NCBI GenBank assembly: GCA_021153985.1
Contig: JAJKJM010000022.1
Coordinates: forward strand, 1-41,273
Direction of reading: 5' to 3'
Source of the DNA: Polaromonas sp.
GTDB taxonomy: Bacteria; Pseudomonadota; Gammaproteobacteria; Burkholderiales; Burkholderiaceae_C
DNA: 41,273 nucleotides
A program made the position numbers and the translations under genes. The notes beneath the pieces are model-generated. The model was not told the origin of the DNA. It saw nothing but the letters and a program-made list of their open reading frames with translations, and searched no databases. Shown here piece by piece: positions 7,368 through 15,484 of the stretch (within the stretch, counting starts at the first letter, position 1; each line of letters starts with the position of its first letter).

Positions 7368-10300
7368 ATGCTCTCTACCTTGTTTGTTATTTGTGCCGCA
7401 TGCCTGTTCGGGTTGCTCTTTGCTTTTGAATCAGCCGGCGACGCCTCGCAGCCGAGGTTCAGGCCCGCCGGGCTCCTCACCTGGCTGGTGTCGGGCAACT
7501 GGCCCGCGAAGGTCGGAGCCGGCCTGCTCATCCTGGGTGTCGGCGCATTGCTGCGCTATGCCTTGCTCAACATCGACGTGCCGCCGGAGCTCAAGCTGGG
7601 AAGCGGTTTTTTCGCCGCCGCCGCACTGGGCGCCGTGGCGCTGCTGCTGAAGTCCCGGCCAGAGCGGCGCGCCATATACCTGGCGCTCGGCGGCACGGCC
7701 TTTGCCGTCGCCTATCTCACGGCATACGCAGCGTACGATTTTTTCCACTATCTCAACGACATCAACGGGCTGGCGCTGATGGTCATGGTGTCTTTGGCGG
7801 CGGGGCTGTTCGCAGTGTCCGCTCGCGCCATGTCGGTGGCGGTGCTGGCCATGGCGGGCGCTTACATCGCGCCCAAGTTTGCCATTCACGTGCCGGACCC
7901 CGGCGTGCTTTATGGCTATTACCTGGCCGCCAGCGCGGTGACTTTTGTCATGGTGCGCCTGCGCGGCTGGCGCCCGCTGATCCATCTGAGTTTTTTGTTC
8001 ACGCTGGCCGGGGGGCTGTTTTTTGCGTGGACCCACCAGTTCTACCAGGCGGAACACTACCAGGTCATGCAACCTCTGCTGGTGGCGCTGGTAGCGTTGC
8101 ACCTGGCGATGCCGATTGCGGAGCAACGCGGCACATCTTCACGCTGGCTGGCGCGTTTCGATACTGGGTATTTCGTGCTTTTGCCGCTGGTCGCTGCGGT
8201 GCTGACGCTGAAGATCGCGCCCCAGGTTTCCCGCGAGGGTGCGATGGGCCTGGGCTTGCTGGCGCTGCTATGGGGTGTGGCGGCGGTGGTAACCGGTTTT
8301 CTGCAGAGAGGCCAGGAGGCGGCAAAACATGCCTGTGTGGCCGGGCTGCTGGCGATTGCCGCGGGCGCGTTGACCGCCACGGATATTCCCTGGCTGATGC
8401 TGGGCCTGGCCCTGGCGGTCATGGGCTTGGCCATTGCCCCGCGACTGGGCGGGTCCCGGCGCGCGCAGGAGTTGCTGTGCGGAGCCGCCATGCTCGCCGG
8501 CGCGCTGCATGTGGTGTTTTCAATTTTCCAGCCGGTGGAGGGCCAGCCGTTTGCCAATGAAATCTTTGCGCAGCGTGCGCTGGCCGGGGCGTTGATGGGT
8601 TTGGGTGCGTGGCTTGCGAGCCGGGGAGGAGTGTCTTTCGGCCGCGTGCTGGGCGTTATGGCCGCAGCCTGGGCTTGCCTTGCGGTTGGGGCCGAATTTT
8701 TGCGCCTGCAAGTGGACTTCCTGCCGCAGCTGGCCTATGGCGCGCTGCTGGCCATCGCACTGGTGGCGTCGTTTCCGCGGCGGCTCCTGCACACGGCGCC
8801 GATCTGGGGCGCACTGCTGTTGGTGGTCGCCACGGGGGGCAGTTTTTGGGCTGCGAACGATGCTGCTTTCGATTTTTCCGTGGTGTTTGCCGCGGGCACG
8901 CCGCTGGTCTTCCTGTGGATTGCCTCCAACGTCCCGTCGGCCCGGGCAGGCAAGGCGCGCCAGGACGATGACCTGGCTTTCTCTTCGGCGCTGGGCTTGC
9001 TGCCGCTGGCGTGGGCCCCCTGGGTGTTCGCCCTTGCCCCCGAATTCGCAACAGCCGGCAACTGGCTGGAAATGTCGCTGCTAATGGGAAGTGCCTTCGC
9101 CGCGGTGCTGGCCGCCAGTGTATGGAGCCCGTCGGGCTCCGTCTGGCATCGCCAGATATGGCCTGTGCACTTTGGTGTGGCGAGCGCCGCGCTTCTTTTT
9201 GCCGTCCTGTTTCATATCGAGCGCGGGCTGTGGCCGGCCGCATTTGAAGTGCTGGCGCTGGCTTATATGGCGACGTTTGTCGGGCTGCGCAGGAACTCGG
9301 CCGGGATTGCGCAGGCAGGTGTGGTCGTGATCGTCGCCGCGTTCCTCGTCGTGCAGGCGATGCTGCTGCGAGCCTTCGGGCCCGACCGCATCATGAGTGC
9401 GGCAGACATTGTGCATATGGCCTTGCCTGCAGCCGTTTCCTTGCTGTGGGCCAGTCTCGGCGCCGGTCTGGCCCGGTGGGGTTCTCACGTCAAATCCCGT
9501 GGGCAGTGGAGTGCCGGTGTCGCACTGCTGGCGCTGACCGCCTTGAAGCTGGTGTTCAGGGATTTTGGCGCACTCGATCAGTTGGGCAACATCCTGGCGT
9601 TGATCGGTGCGGGGCTGCTCTTTCTGGCAGTGGCGTGGTTTGCGCCGATTCCCGCGGTGGTGCCGCGTGCGCAGCGAGAGGCCCACCGAGACCGCAGCAA
9701 GACAGAGCCTGCGGCAGCGCACAGAGAAGCGCCGCCTGCGCATGCTGACGAGGATTACCTGCGGACGCAGCCGAGCCCGCTAGAGAGCGGGCCCTCGGCC
9801 GTGAGTCCACTTGCAACATCCCCGGCAATCGCCACTGCCGCTGCTATCCCTGCCGCTTCCGCGTCGGTGAGCGCCTCAGCGCCCACTGCGGTGTCCGGCG
9901 TGATGGGCGCCGCCAACGGCCCTGCGGCACGGCCCCAAGCCGCCGCACCGGCGGGCGGTTTTAACTGGCTGCTGGTGTTGGTGATCGGCCTGCCCTTGGG
10001 GCTTGCCGTCCTCGGCCAGCAATGGCTGGCGCACCGCCATCGCGATACGCGCCATGCCGTTGAGATGAAACTTGCCGGCGATTCTGCCGCGCAAGCCGCA
10101 GAAGCAGCGCGGGTCGCAGCGGAAGCCATCAAAGACGGCCCGCTGGCCAAGCCGGCCGTAAAGGCATTGATGGAAAGCAGCAATCCGCCGGTCGTCGCGC
10201 CGCCGGCGAATCCGCCGCCGGCCGCTACCCCGGTGACTGTTACCCCGATGACCCCTGTGGTGCCGGTGAAAATCTCCGACGCCTGCACGGTGTTTGCCGG

Positions 10301-11102
10301 CCAGTTGCCAACCGACTATGTGCTGTATGCCGGTGGTGCGTACAGCGGAAGCAAGCTCGACTTTCAGATCGACCAATCAGGCCACGAAGCCACCCGATTT
10401 GACGTCTTCGTGAACGAACCCGGAAAGAAAGTGGTTCTTGCGCTGGGCGCCTATGAGCCTTCCGTCTGGAACATCCGCTGGTCAGCGGGAACGGTGGTGG
10501 CCGGGGTGTTTGTGTCGGGCTATCACCGCCAGGCCGTCGCAGGCTTGGGGAGTGAAGTGCCGGTGCTCAACGCCAGTTACGACAACAGGTCAAGCTGCGG
10601 ATACTTTTACCTTGACCGAAACGATGTGGCCAAAAGCGATGCGATGGTGAGGAAGCTATTTGGCCGTTCCGCTCAAACCTATTTTGTCGCCTCGGGCGGT
10701 CAGGTCACGTTTGGCAACCAGGCCGCTTCCTATATTCAGGGCCAAGGCCCGGCCGTCGAGAGTTTTCGCGACAAGAATGCGCCGCTGGCCGGACAACCCG
10801 GGATTGAGCAATTGCTTCGCGAAGGCAAGTTGCGCATCGCGACGCAGCAGGATGTGTCTGCCTGGCAGAGCGCCGTAAGCAGGGCGAACAACCTGCCTCA
10901 ACTCAATGTGGTGGGGGCCGGGCCGCAACGATCCTCTGGCGACATTTCAGCCGGGAACACGTATGTCGTCATCAAGCCCATGCGCTATCCCGCAGGGCTT
11001 TACGGCGCGCACTCCGTCACCTTTCTCGTGGCTGCGGGGGTGCCCCGGCCCGAAGGCAATCCCGGGCATTCGCCGGTGCACGACATGAATCAGCCCCGGT
11101 GA
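7368..11102 (+). CDS. Large DUF2339 multi-spanning membrane protein with C-terminal soluble domain of unknown function
   Basis: About 1244 aa. Residues 1 to about 765 form a very hydrophobic region with many predicted membrane helices typical of DUF2339: WLVSGNWPAKVGAGLLILGV, then GALLRYALLN near the N-terminus. An Ala/Pro-rich linker of about 100 residues follows, then one further membrane helix (WLLVLVIGLPLGLAVLGQQW, about 866-885), an Ala-rich charged stretch that may be coiled, a Pro-rich spacer (about 935-965), and a soluble domain of about 275 aa. That domain starts SDACTVFAGQLPTDYVLYAG and contains SGYHRQAVAGLGSEVPVL and SCGYFYLD. The last part probably lies in the periplasm. ATG 7368 is preferred over an in-frame TTG two codons upstream; no strong ribosome-binding site is visible. 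DUF2339 has no settled function. The extra domain makes this protein longer than the usual family member. Confidence 0.85.
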   Translation: MLSTLFVICAACLFGLLFAFESAGDASQPRFRPAGLLTWLVSGNWPAKVGAGLLILGVGALLRYALLNIDVPPELKLGSGFFAAAALGAVALLLKSRPERRAIYLALGGTAFAVAYLTAYAAYDFFHYLNDINGLALMVMVSLAAGLFAVSARAMSVAVLAMAGAYIAPKFAIHVPDPGVLYGYYLAASAVTFVMVRLRGWRPLIHLSFLFTLAGGLFFAWTHQFYQAEHYQVMQPLLVALVALHLAMPIAEQRGTSSRWLARFDTGYFVLLPLVAAVLTLKIAPQVSREGAMGLGLLALLWGVAAVVTGFLQRGQEAAKHACVAGLLAIAAGALTATDIPWLMLGLALAVMGLAIAPRLGGSRRAQELLCGAAMLAGALHVVFSIFQPVEGQPFANEIFAQRALAGALMGLGAWLASRGGVSFGRVLGVMAAAWACLAVGAEFLRLQVDFLPQLAYGALLAIALVASFPRRLLHTAPIWGALLLVVATGGSFWAANDAAFDFSVVFAAGTPLVFLWIASNVPSARAGKARQDDDLAFSSALGLLPLAWAPWVFALAPEFATAGNWLEMSLLMGSAFAAVLAASVWSPSGSVWHRQIWPVHFGVASAALLFAVLFHIERGLWPAAFEVLALAYMATFVGLRRNSAGIAQAGVVVIVAAFLVVQAMLLRAFGPDRIMSAADIVHMALPAAVSLLWASLGAGLARWGSHVKSRGQWSAGVALLALTALKLVFRDFGALDQLGNILALIGAGLLFLAVAWFAPIPAVVPRAQREAHRDRSKTEPAAAHREAPPAHADEDYLRTQPSPLESGPSAVSPLATSPAIATAAAIPAASASVSASAPTAVSGVMGAANGPAARPQAAAPAGGFNWLLVLVIGLPLGLAVLGQQWLAHRHRDTRHAVEMKLAGDSAAQAAEAARVAAEAIKDGPLAKPAVKALMESSNPPVVAPPANPPPAATPVTVTPMTPVVPVKISDACTVFAGQLPTDYVLYAGGAYSGSKLDFQIDQSGHEATRFDVFVNEPGKKVVLALGAYEPSVWNIRWSAGTVVAGVFVSGYHRQAVAGLGSEVPVLNASYDNRSSCGYFYLDRNDVAKSDAMVRKLFGRSAQTYFVASGGQVTFGNQAASYIQGQGPAVESFRDKNAPLAGQPGIEQLLREGKLRIATQQDVSAWQSAVSRANNLPQLNVVGAGPQRSSGDISAGNTYVVIKPMRYPAGLYGAHSVTFLVAAGVPRPEGNPGHSPVHDMNQPR

Positions 11103-11126
11103 ACAGGGCCTGACGGCGGGCCGGTT

Positions 11127-11155
11127 TTGAGGTGATTGATCCTCTTTCCTATGAT
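11127..11155 (+). promoter_or_regulatory. Candidate sigma70 promoter for the small conserved gene
   Basis: TTGAGG (11127-11132), a 17-bp spacer and TATGAT (11150-11155) lie 44 bp upstream of the next start codon. A good AGGAGG ribosome-binding site follows before the ATG at 11199, which is consistent with an independent transcript. Confidence 0.5.
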
Positions 11156-11198
11156 GATGTCCGCTCATTCTGAACATTTGTGTTCGACAGGAGGCACC

Positions 11199-11468
11199 AT
11201 GGACACAGACCTTGAAAGCCTGTCACGAGATCAGCTCATCGCCGAAGTTAAGAAACTTCGCCAGGGCATCCGCGAGCATCGCGACAGCACCGGCCATGAG
11301 CTGTGCTGGCACCACCCGGCGCTTTGGGCGCTGCTGCCGGAAAAGTCAGACCCGCAGCCCACTGTGCCTGACTGGCCCGAGTTCTTTCGCGGCTGCATCC
11401 GCTACCGGCAGTCGCTGGACGAGCAGTTGCCGGATGCACCGCGAAGTCATGAGCCGTTTCGCGACTGA
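11199..11468 (+). CDS. Small conserved protein of unknown function (89 aa)
   Basis: The ATG at 11199 is chosen because an AGGAGG ribosome-binding site sits 7 nt upstream; a longer reading lacks support. The protein begins MDTDLESLSRDQLIAEVKKL, a probable short charged helix. It contains HELCWHHPALWALLPE, then VPDWPEFFRGCIRYRQSLDE and ends near APRSHEPF. I recall similar short proteins with the WHHPALW...LPE and WPEFxRGCxRYRQSLD pattern in many proteobacteria, all without assigned function. There is no signal peptide or membrane segment. It lies between the DUF2339 gene and the zinc-type operon and is probably transcribed alone. Confidence 0.8.
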   Translation: MDTDLESLSRDQLIAEVKKLRQGIREHRDSTGHELCWHHPALWALLPEKSDPQPTVPDWPEFFRGCIRYRQSLDEQLPDAPRSHEPFRD

Positions 11469-11524
11469 AGAGACTTTACAAACTAAATCGAAGAAAAAGC
11501 CGGGAGGGGCCGGCGGTTGCGGTG

Positions 11525-11547
11525 ATAATGCAACTCGATTGCGTTAT
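11525..11547. promoter_or_regulatory. Palindromic operator (Fur/Zur-box-like) upstream of the metal operon
   Basis: ATAATGCAA (11525-11533), CTCGA and TTGCGTTAT (11539-11547) form a 23-bp palindrome with one mismatched pair. It sits 40 bp upstream of the Fur-family gene. Its AT-rich ends and symmetry resemble Fur-superfamily boxes. Binding by the adjacent regulator, with loss of repression under zinc starvation, is inferred. Confidence 0.65.
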
Positions 11548-11587
11548 GGCGTTGGCTTGACGCATTGATTCATTACTCCGTAACGCC

Positions 11588-12118
11588 ATGGCTTCCTCCC
11601 ATTCCCTCTCTGATCCCGCCGACCCCATCGACACCCTCTTGTCTGCCCACGGCCTGCGCCGCACGGCGGCTGCGCGGCTGGTGCTGGGCTGGCTGCTGGC
11701 GCACCCCGACACCAGCTACACCCACGCGCAGTTGCAGGCGGCGCTGGCCGACGATGCCGAATCGGCGCTGGACCGCGTGACGCTCTACCGCCTGATCGAC
11801 CGGCTCACGCAGGTCGGTTTACTGCTGTGCCGGGTGGATGCCCACCGGGTGAGGCGCTACCAGGCCATGCCCAGCAGCGTGCATGCCATTCCCCACTTTG
11901 AATGCCAGAGCTGCCACCGCGACAGTCCGCTTGCCGGTGCGTTGTCAGGCAAAGGTTCGGGCGCGTTGAAGGCCAGCGCCAAAGACCTGGAGCGTGCCGC
12001 GCAGACCGCGCTGGAAGCTTTGAAAGCATTGGGTTACCAGGGAATGAGCATGGATTTCGCAGTGCGCGGCGTGTGCGCCGATTGCGCGACTGGCGCACAC
12101 GCGGCGGCCTCTTCATGA
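11588..12118 (+). CDS. zur: Fur family regulator, Zur-like
   Basis: A 176-aa Fur-superfamily regulator. The winged helix includes GLRRTAAARLVLGWLLAHPD and RVTLYRLIDRLTQVGLL (about 63-79), matching the recognition helix of Fur proteins. The structural zinc site is visible as ECQSC (Cys106, Cys109) and CADC (Cys163, Cys166). The head of the protein is not Fe-Fur-like. It is first in an operon with a ZnuD-like receptor and a zinc-starvation-type ABC system, so Zur is the best reading. A palindromic box lies upstream, which suggests autoregulation. Its stop overlaps the ATPase start in an ATGA junction. An alternative is another metal-responsive Fur paralogue. Confidence 0.8.
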   Translation: MASSHSLSDPADPIDTLLSAHGLRRTAAARLVLGWLLAHPDTSYTHAQLQAALADDAESALDRVTLYRLIDRLTQVGLLLCRVDAHRVRRYQAMPSSVHAIPHFECQSCHRDSPLAGALSGKGSGALKASAKDLERAAQTALEALKALGYQGMSMDFAVRGVCADCATGAHAAASS

Positions 12119-12771
12119 TCAGCACTCGCCAGCTGGCTTATCGCTATGTCAACGGCCCGCAACTGCGCTTTGCGGATGTGGATGCGCCGCAGGGCGGTAC
12201 GCTGCTGCTGCGTGGTGCGTCGGGTTCAGGTAAATCGACCTGGCTGGCGCTGGCTGCCGGGTTGCTGGCGCCGAGTGAAGGTGACATCACGGTGGCGGGC
12301 CAATCCATCAAGGCGCTGGGCGCACGTGCGGGCGATGCCTGGCGGGCGAGCGCCATCGGCTTCCTGCCGCAAAAATTGCATTTGAGCGCGGCACTGACCG
12401 TGCATGGCAACTTGGCCATGGCGCAGTGGGCTGCCGGCCATGCAGCAGATGAGGGCCGCATCGCTGAAGCGCTGGATGCGCTGGACGTGCGTGCGCTGGC
12501 CGATCGCAAGCCCTCGCAACTCTCGGGCGGGCAGGCGCAGCGCGTGGCGCTGGCGCGGGCGGTGCTGCTCAAGCCGCGCGTGATTCTGGCCGACGAACCA
12601 ACCGCCAGCCTGGACGACGATGCTGCTGCCGCATCGCTGGCCTTGCTGCAGGCCACGGCTGACCAGGAGCGGGCGACGCTGGTGATTGCCACCCACGATG
12701 CGCGGGTGGCGGAATTCTTTAAGGATAAAAAAGGCCTGCAGTCCATACAGATCATGGTCGGTAAGCTATGA
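12115..12771 (+). CDS. ABC transporter ATP-binding protein (LolD/MacB type) of the zinc-type operon
   Basis: A 218-aa ATPase. Walker A GASGSGKST is at 34-42, the Q-loop Gln at 86 (FLPQ), the signature LSGGQ at 136-140, Walker B VILADE at 156-161 and the switch His at 194 (ATHD). It belongs to the LolD/MacB-like class that powers FtsX-type permeases rather than classic importers. The start overlaps the upstream regulator stop, and its own stop overlaps the permease start (both ATGA), so the three are translationally coupled. With its partner it probably drives zinc-linked transport or an envelope process under metal starvation, by analogy with zrg/zrm systems. Confidence 0.9.
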   Translation: MISTRQLAYRYVNGPQLRFADVDAPQGGTLLLRGASGSGKSTWLALAAGLLAPSEGDITVAGQSIKALGARAGDAWRASAIGFLPQKLHLSAALTVHGNLAMAQWAAGHAADEGRIAEALDALDVRALADRKPSQLSGGQAQRVALARAVLLKPRVILADEPTASLDDDAAAASLALLQATADQERATLVIATHDARVAEFFKDKKGLQSIQIMVGKL

Positions 12772-13985
12772 AAACCATAGCATCCAACACTGTGGCATTC
12801 GCCTGGCGCTACCTGTGGTCGCGCCCGCTGGCTGCGGCGCTCAACCTGCTGCTGCTCACTTTGGGGCTGGCTTCCATCACCTTTTTGCTGCTGGTCAGCC
12901 ACCAGATCAGCCAGGCCTTTGACCGCGACGTGGCCGGCATCGACGTGGTGGTGGGGGCCAAGGGCAGCCCGATGCAGCTGATCCTGTCGGGCGTGTTCCA
13001 CCTCGACGTGCCGACGGGCAATGTGCCGCTGGCCGCGGTGAAGGCGCTGGAGGCGGATCCGCGGGTCGCCAAGATCATTCCGATCAGCCTGGGCGACAGT
13101 TTCCGGGGCTATCGCATCGTGGGCACCACGCCCGAATACATTCGCCATTACGACGCGCAACTCGCGCAAGGCACGCTGTGGGCCAAGCCCATGCAGGCCG
13201 TGGTCGGTGCGCAGGTGGCGCGGCAAACCGGCATGAAAGTGGGCGACAGCTTTGTCGGCACGCACGGCCTGGCCGGTGGGGGCGAAGAGCACAAGCTGAG
13301 CCCCTATGTGGTGTCGGGCATCCTGGCTGACAGCCACACCGTGCTGGATCGGCTGGTGCTGACAGCCACCGAGTCTGTCTGGCAGGTGCATGAGACCGAC
13401 ACCGCGCTGGACGATGACGACCGCAAGGTGCTTGAAGAAGACCGCGAAATCACCCTGGCGCTGATCCAGTACAAATCGCCGCTGGCGGCGGTGACCTTTC
13501 CGCGCTACATCAACAGCAGCACCGAGATGCAGGCCGCGGCGCCGGCGCTGGAGATCACGCGCCTGCTCAGCATGGTGGGCGTGGGCACCGATGTGCTGCG
13601 CGCGCTGGCCGGCGTGTTGCTGCTCACCGCGGGCCTGAGTGTTTTTATCGCGCTGTGGGGTGCCGTGCGCGAGCGGCGGGCCGACCTGGCGCTGTTGCGC
13701 ATGCTGGGTGCGCCGCCAGCCAAGGTCGCCGGCCTGCTGCTGTGCGAAGCCTTGTGGCTGGCGCTGCTGGCCACCGTGCTGGGCGTGCTGGCGGGGCAGG
13801 GCCTGACGGCGCTGCTGGCCTGGGCCTTGCAGCTTGAAAAATCTGTTTTGATCGGCGCGCTGTCGTGGCCGGTCGAACTGGTCAGTGTGCCGGTGTTGGC
13901 TTTCGGGGTGGCGCTGGCGTCTGCGCTGCTGCCCGCCTGGGAGGCCTACCGGGTCAGTGTGTTTGAACTTCTCCAATCAAGGTAA
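12768..13985 (+). CDS. FtsX/MacB-like ABC permease of the zinc-type operon
   Basis: A 405-aa permease with four expected membrane helices. The first is at about 20-45 (AALNLLLLTLGLASITFLLL). A large periplasmic MacB-type domain (about 50-265) follows, including DVAGIDVVVGAKGSPMQLIL. Three C-terminal helices come last, with the FtsX-like ERRADLALLRMLGA motif after the second helix and LLPAWEAYRVSVFELL at the end. An acidic loop, VHETDTALDDDDRKVLEED (about 206-224), sits in the periplasmic domain; homologous transporters in zinc-starvation operons can, to my knowledge, carry His-rich loops in this region. It is coupled to the ATPase by a 4-bp overlap. The direction of transport is not established. 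Confidence 0.88.
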   Translation: MKTIASNTVAFAWRYLWSRPLAAALNLLLLTLGLASITFLLLVSHQISQAFDRDVAGIDVVVGAKGSPMQLILSGVFHLDVPTGNVPLAAVKALEADPRVAKIIPISLGDSFRGYRIVGTTPEYIRHYDAQLAQGTLWAKPMQAVVGAQVARQTGMKVGDSFVGTHGLAGGGEEHKLSPYVVSGILADSHTVLDRLVLTATESVWQVHETDTALDDDDRKVLEEDREITLALIQYKSPLAAVTFPRYINSSTEMQAAAPALEITRLLSMVGVGTDVLRALAGVLLLTAGLSVFIALWGAVRERRADLALLRMLGAPPAKVAGLLLCEALWLALLATVLGVLAGQGLTALLAWALQLEKSVLIGALSWPVELVSVPVLAFGVALASALLPAWEAYRVSVFELLQSR

Positions 13986-13992
13986 CCCTTTT

Positions 13993-14298
13993 ATGACCAA
14001 CCCTATGACAAGCGCCCGTTCCATCAAGACATTCCTCGCCGTGTCGCCCATCCTGGCCGCCATCGCCGCGGTGGCGCTCAGCGTCACCTTCTCGGTTGCC
14101 CATGCGCAGCACAACGACAAAGACAGCAAGGAAACCAAGGAAGACATCCAGCGCCACCGCGCCATGGCCGCCGCCCATGAAGGCGCGGCCAAATGCCTGG
14201 AATCGGGTAAAAAAGACGAGGTTTGCGAAAAAGAACTGCAAGCCGCTTGCAAAGGGCTGGCAGTCGGCAAATACTGCGGGATGAAACACGTCCACTGA
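13993..14298 (+). CDS. Small secreted Cys-containing protein (101 aa), unknown function
   Basis: The gene starts 7 bp after the permease stop. A signal peptide is evident (KTFLAVSPILAAIAAVALSV to about AHA at residue 38). The mature part of about 63 aa is charged and helical, with four cysteines (AKCLES, EVCEKEL, AACKGL, KYCGMK) and a C-terminal HVH. The spacing suggests two disulfides or a small metal site. I do not recognise a named family. Position in the operon between the permease and the DUF3299 gene suggests a periplasmic metal-binding or adaptor role. Confidence 0.75.
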   Translation: MTNPMTSARSIKTFLAVSPILAAIAAVALSVTFSVAHAQHNDKDSKETKEDIQRHRAMAAAHEGAAKCLESGKKDEVCEKELQAACKGLAVGKYCGMKHVH

Positions 14299-14335
14299 GA
14301 CGCCTTTCTTTTGCCTTCCTTTTCTGGAGCACCCC

Positions 14336-14926
14336 ATGACGACACCGTATCACGCACATGCAGCATCTCTTCCTGGCCTGAAGCGGGTGCTGGCCTGCAG
14401 CGCCTTGCTGGCCGCGGCCAGCCTGTCTGCGCAGACCTTGTCGTCGCCCATTTCACCCGCGCCTGCCGGTGCGAAGCCGGCCGCAACCGCGCCAGGCTTT
14501 GACCTGCCGGTGGGCCAGGGCCCGGGTGTGCATGGCGCCAACAGCCCCTTCCCGCCACTGGCCGCGCGTACAGACGTGGTGCCCTGGTCGGTGCTGACGG
14601 CGGTGAAAACCAAAAACGAGAAAAACCGCATCCTGCCGGTCTTCAATCTCGACCAGATGGCGCTGAACCAGAAGACGCAGCGCATCCAGGGCTTCATGAT
14701 GCCGCTGGACCCAGGCGAGAAGCAAAAGCACTTTTTGCTGTCGTCGGTGCCGTTGACCTGCGCCTTTTGCCTGCCGGGCGGGCCAGAGAGCATGGTCGAG
14801 GTCAAGACCAAAACGCCGGTGAAGTACAGCATGGAGCCAGTGGTGGTGGAGGGGCGCTTCCTGGTGCTTAACGACGACTCCTACGGGCTCTATTACCGGA
14901 TTACGGATGCCTCCAGCGTCAGGTAA
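14336..14926 (+). CDS. DUF3299 secreted protein
   Basis: A 196-aa exported protein. The N-terminal signal segment (about 15-34) reads LKRVLACSALLAAASLSAQ. After a Pro/Ala-rich linker the DUF3299 core is visible: VVPWSVLTAV, then QRIQGFMMPLDPGEKQKHFL, the cysteine pair CAFCLPGGPES and YRITDA near the end. DUF3299 proteins accompany MacB-like ABC transporters in zinc-regulated loci (for example the zrm operon of Pseudomonas aeruginosa), but their biochemical role is unknown. Its end overlaps the start of the next gene by 20 bp. Confidence 0.85.
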   Translation: MTTPYHAHAASLPGLKRVLACSALLAAASLSAQTLSSPISPAPAGAKPAATAPGFDLPVGQGPGVHGANSPFPPLAARTDVVPWSVLTAVKTKNEKNRILPVFNLDQMALNQKTQRIQGFMMPLDPGEKQKHFLLSSVPLTCAFCLPGGPESMVEVKTKTPVKYSMEPVVVEGRFLVLNDDSYGLYYRITDASSVR

Positions 14927-15404
14927 GAGGGGGCGTTCGCAAAACCCTCCTGGCCTAACCAGGACCGCTTCGCTGGGTTTTGCGAGCGTCCGCAAGCGCT
15001 GGGGCTTTGCGCCGGTCTGGCTGCTGGCTGCCGCGCTGCTGCTGGCGCAAGTGCTGGGCCTGATGCATGGCGTGGTGCATGGCCCGCAGGCGCATCTGCA
15101 TTCACATGTGCATCACGATCTTGCCTTCGCGCATGCGTCGCACGACCATGATGATCGAGACCACTCAGCCATTGCGCAGGATGAGCGCGGCGGCGGTTGG
15201 CTGGAGTCCCTGTTTTCCTCGCACGAAGGCGATTCGGACTGCCGCCTGTTTGATCAGGCCAGCCACGGCCAGGCCGCGCCCACGTTTCCCATGCTGAGCC
15301 TGCCGCCGGTACTTTCCAGCGTGGCTTTTGACATCTCCCGCGGCGAAGCACTCGCCCGCTGGGCCGCGCTGTTCGACGCGCGCGGCCCGCCTTCCTCTCG
15401 CTGA
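14907..15404 (+). CDS. His-rich DUF2946-like exported protein
   Basis: A 165-aa protein overlapping the DUF3299 gene by 20 bp. A membrane or signal segment (about 37-52) is followed by a His-dense stretch at about residues 53-90 containing HGVVHGPQAHLHSHVHHD and HASHDHDDRDH. A DUF2946-like tail with CRLFDQASHGQ follows. The histidines suggest a periplasmic zinc or other metal sponge. DUF2946-like proteins often precede metal-linked TonB receptor genes, as here. The start is the only reasonable ATG in frame. Family assignment is tentative; the metal-binding character is read from composition. Confidence 0.75.
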   Translation: MPPASGKRGRSQNPPGLTRTASLGFASVRKRWGFAPVWLLAAALLLAQVLGLMHGVVHGPQAHLHSHVHHDLAFAHASHDHDDRDHSAIAQDERGGGWLESLFSSHEGDSDCRLFDQASHGQAAPTFPMLSLPPVLSSVAFDISRGEALARWAALFDARGPPSSR

Positions 15405-15484
15405 ATCCTCCCGTCTGTTGTGTGCCGGCCGTCAGGCCAGGGCGCAGCTTTGCTCTTTTTGTTTTCCCGATTCAGCGAGTCACC

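Noticed and set aside
12765-12781. GCTATGAAAACCATAGC, same length as the dispersed element core, at the permease start
   Set aside because: No GGGCTRGA follows at 20 nt, and the bases are explained by the start codon context; treated as chance.
12144-13976. Long minus-strand open frame opposite the ABC genes
   Set aside because: The translation is Gln/Arg/His-rich noise on the complement of clear ATPase and permease genes.
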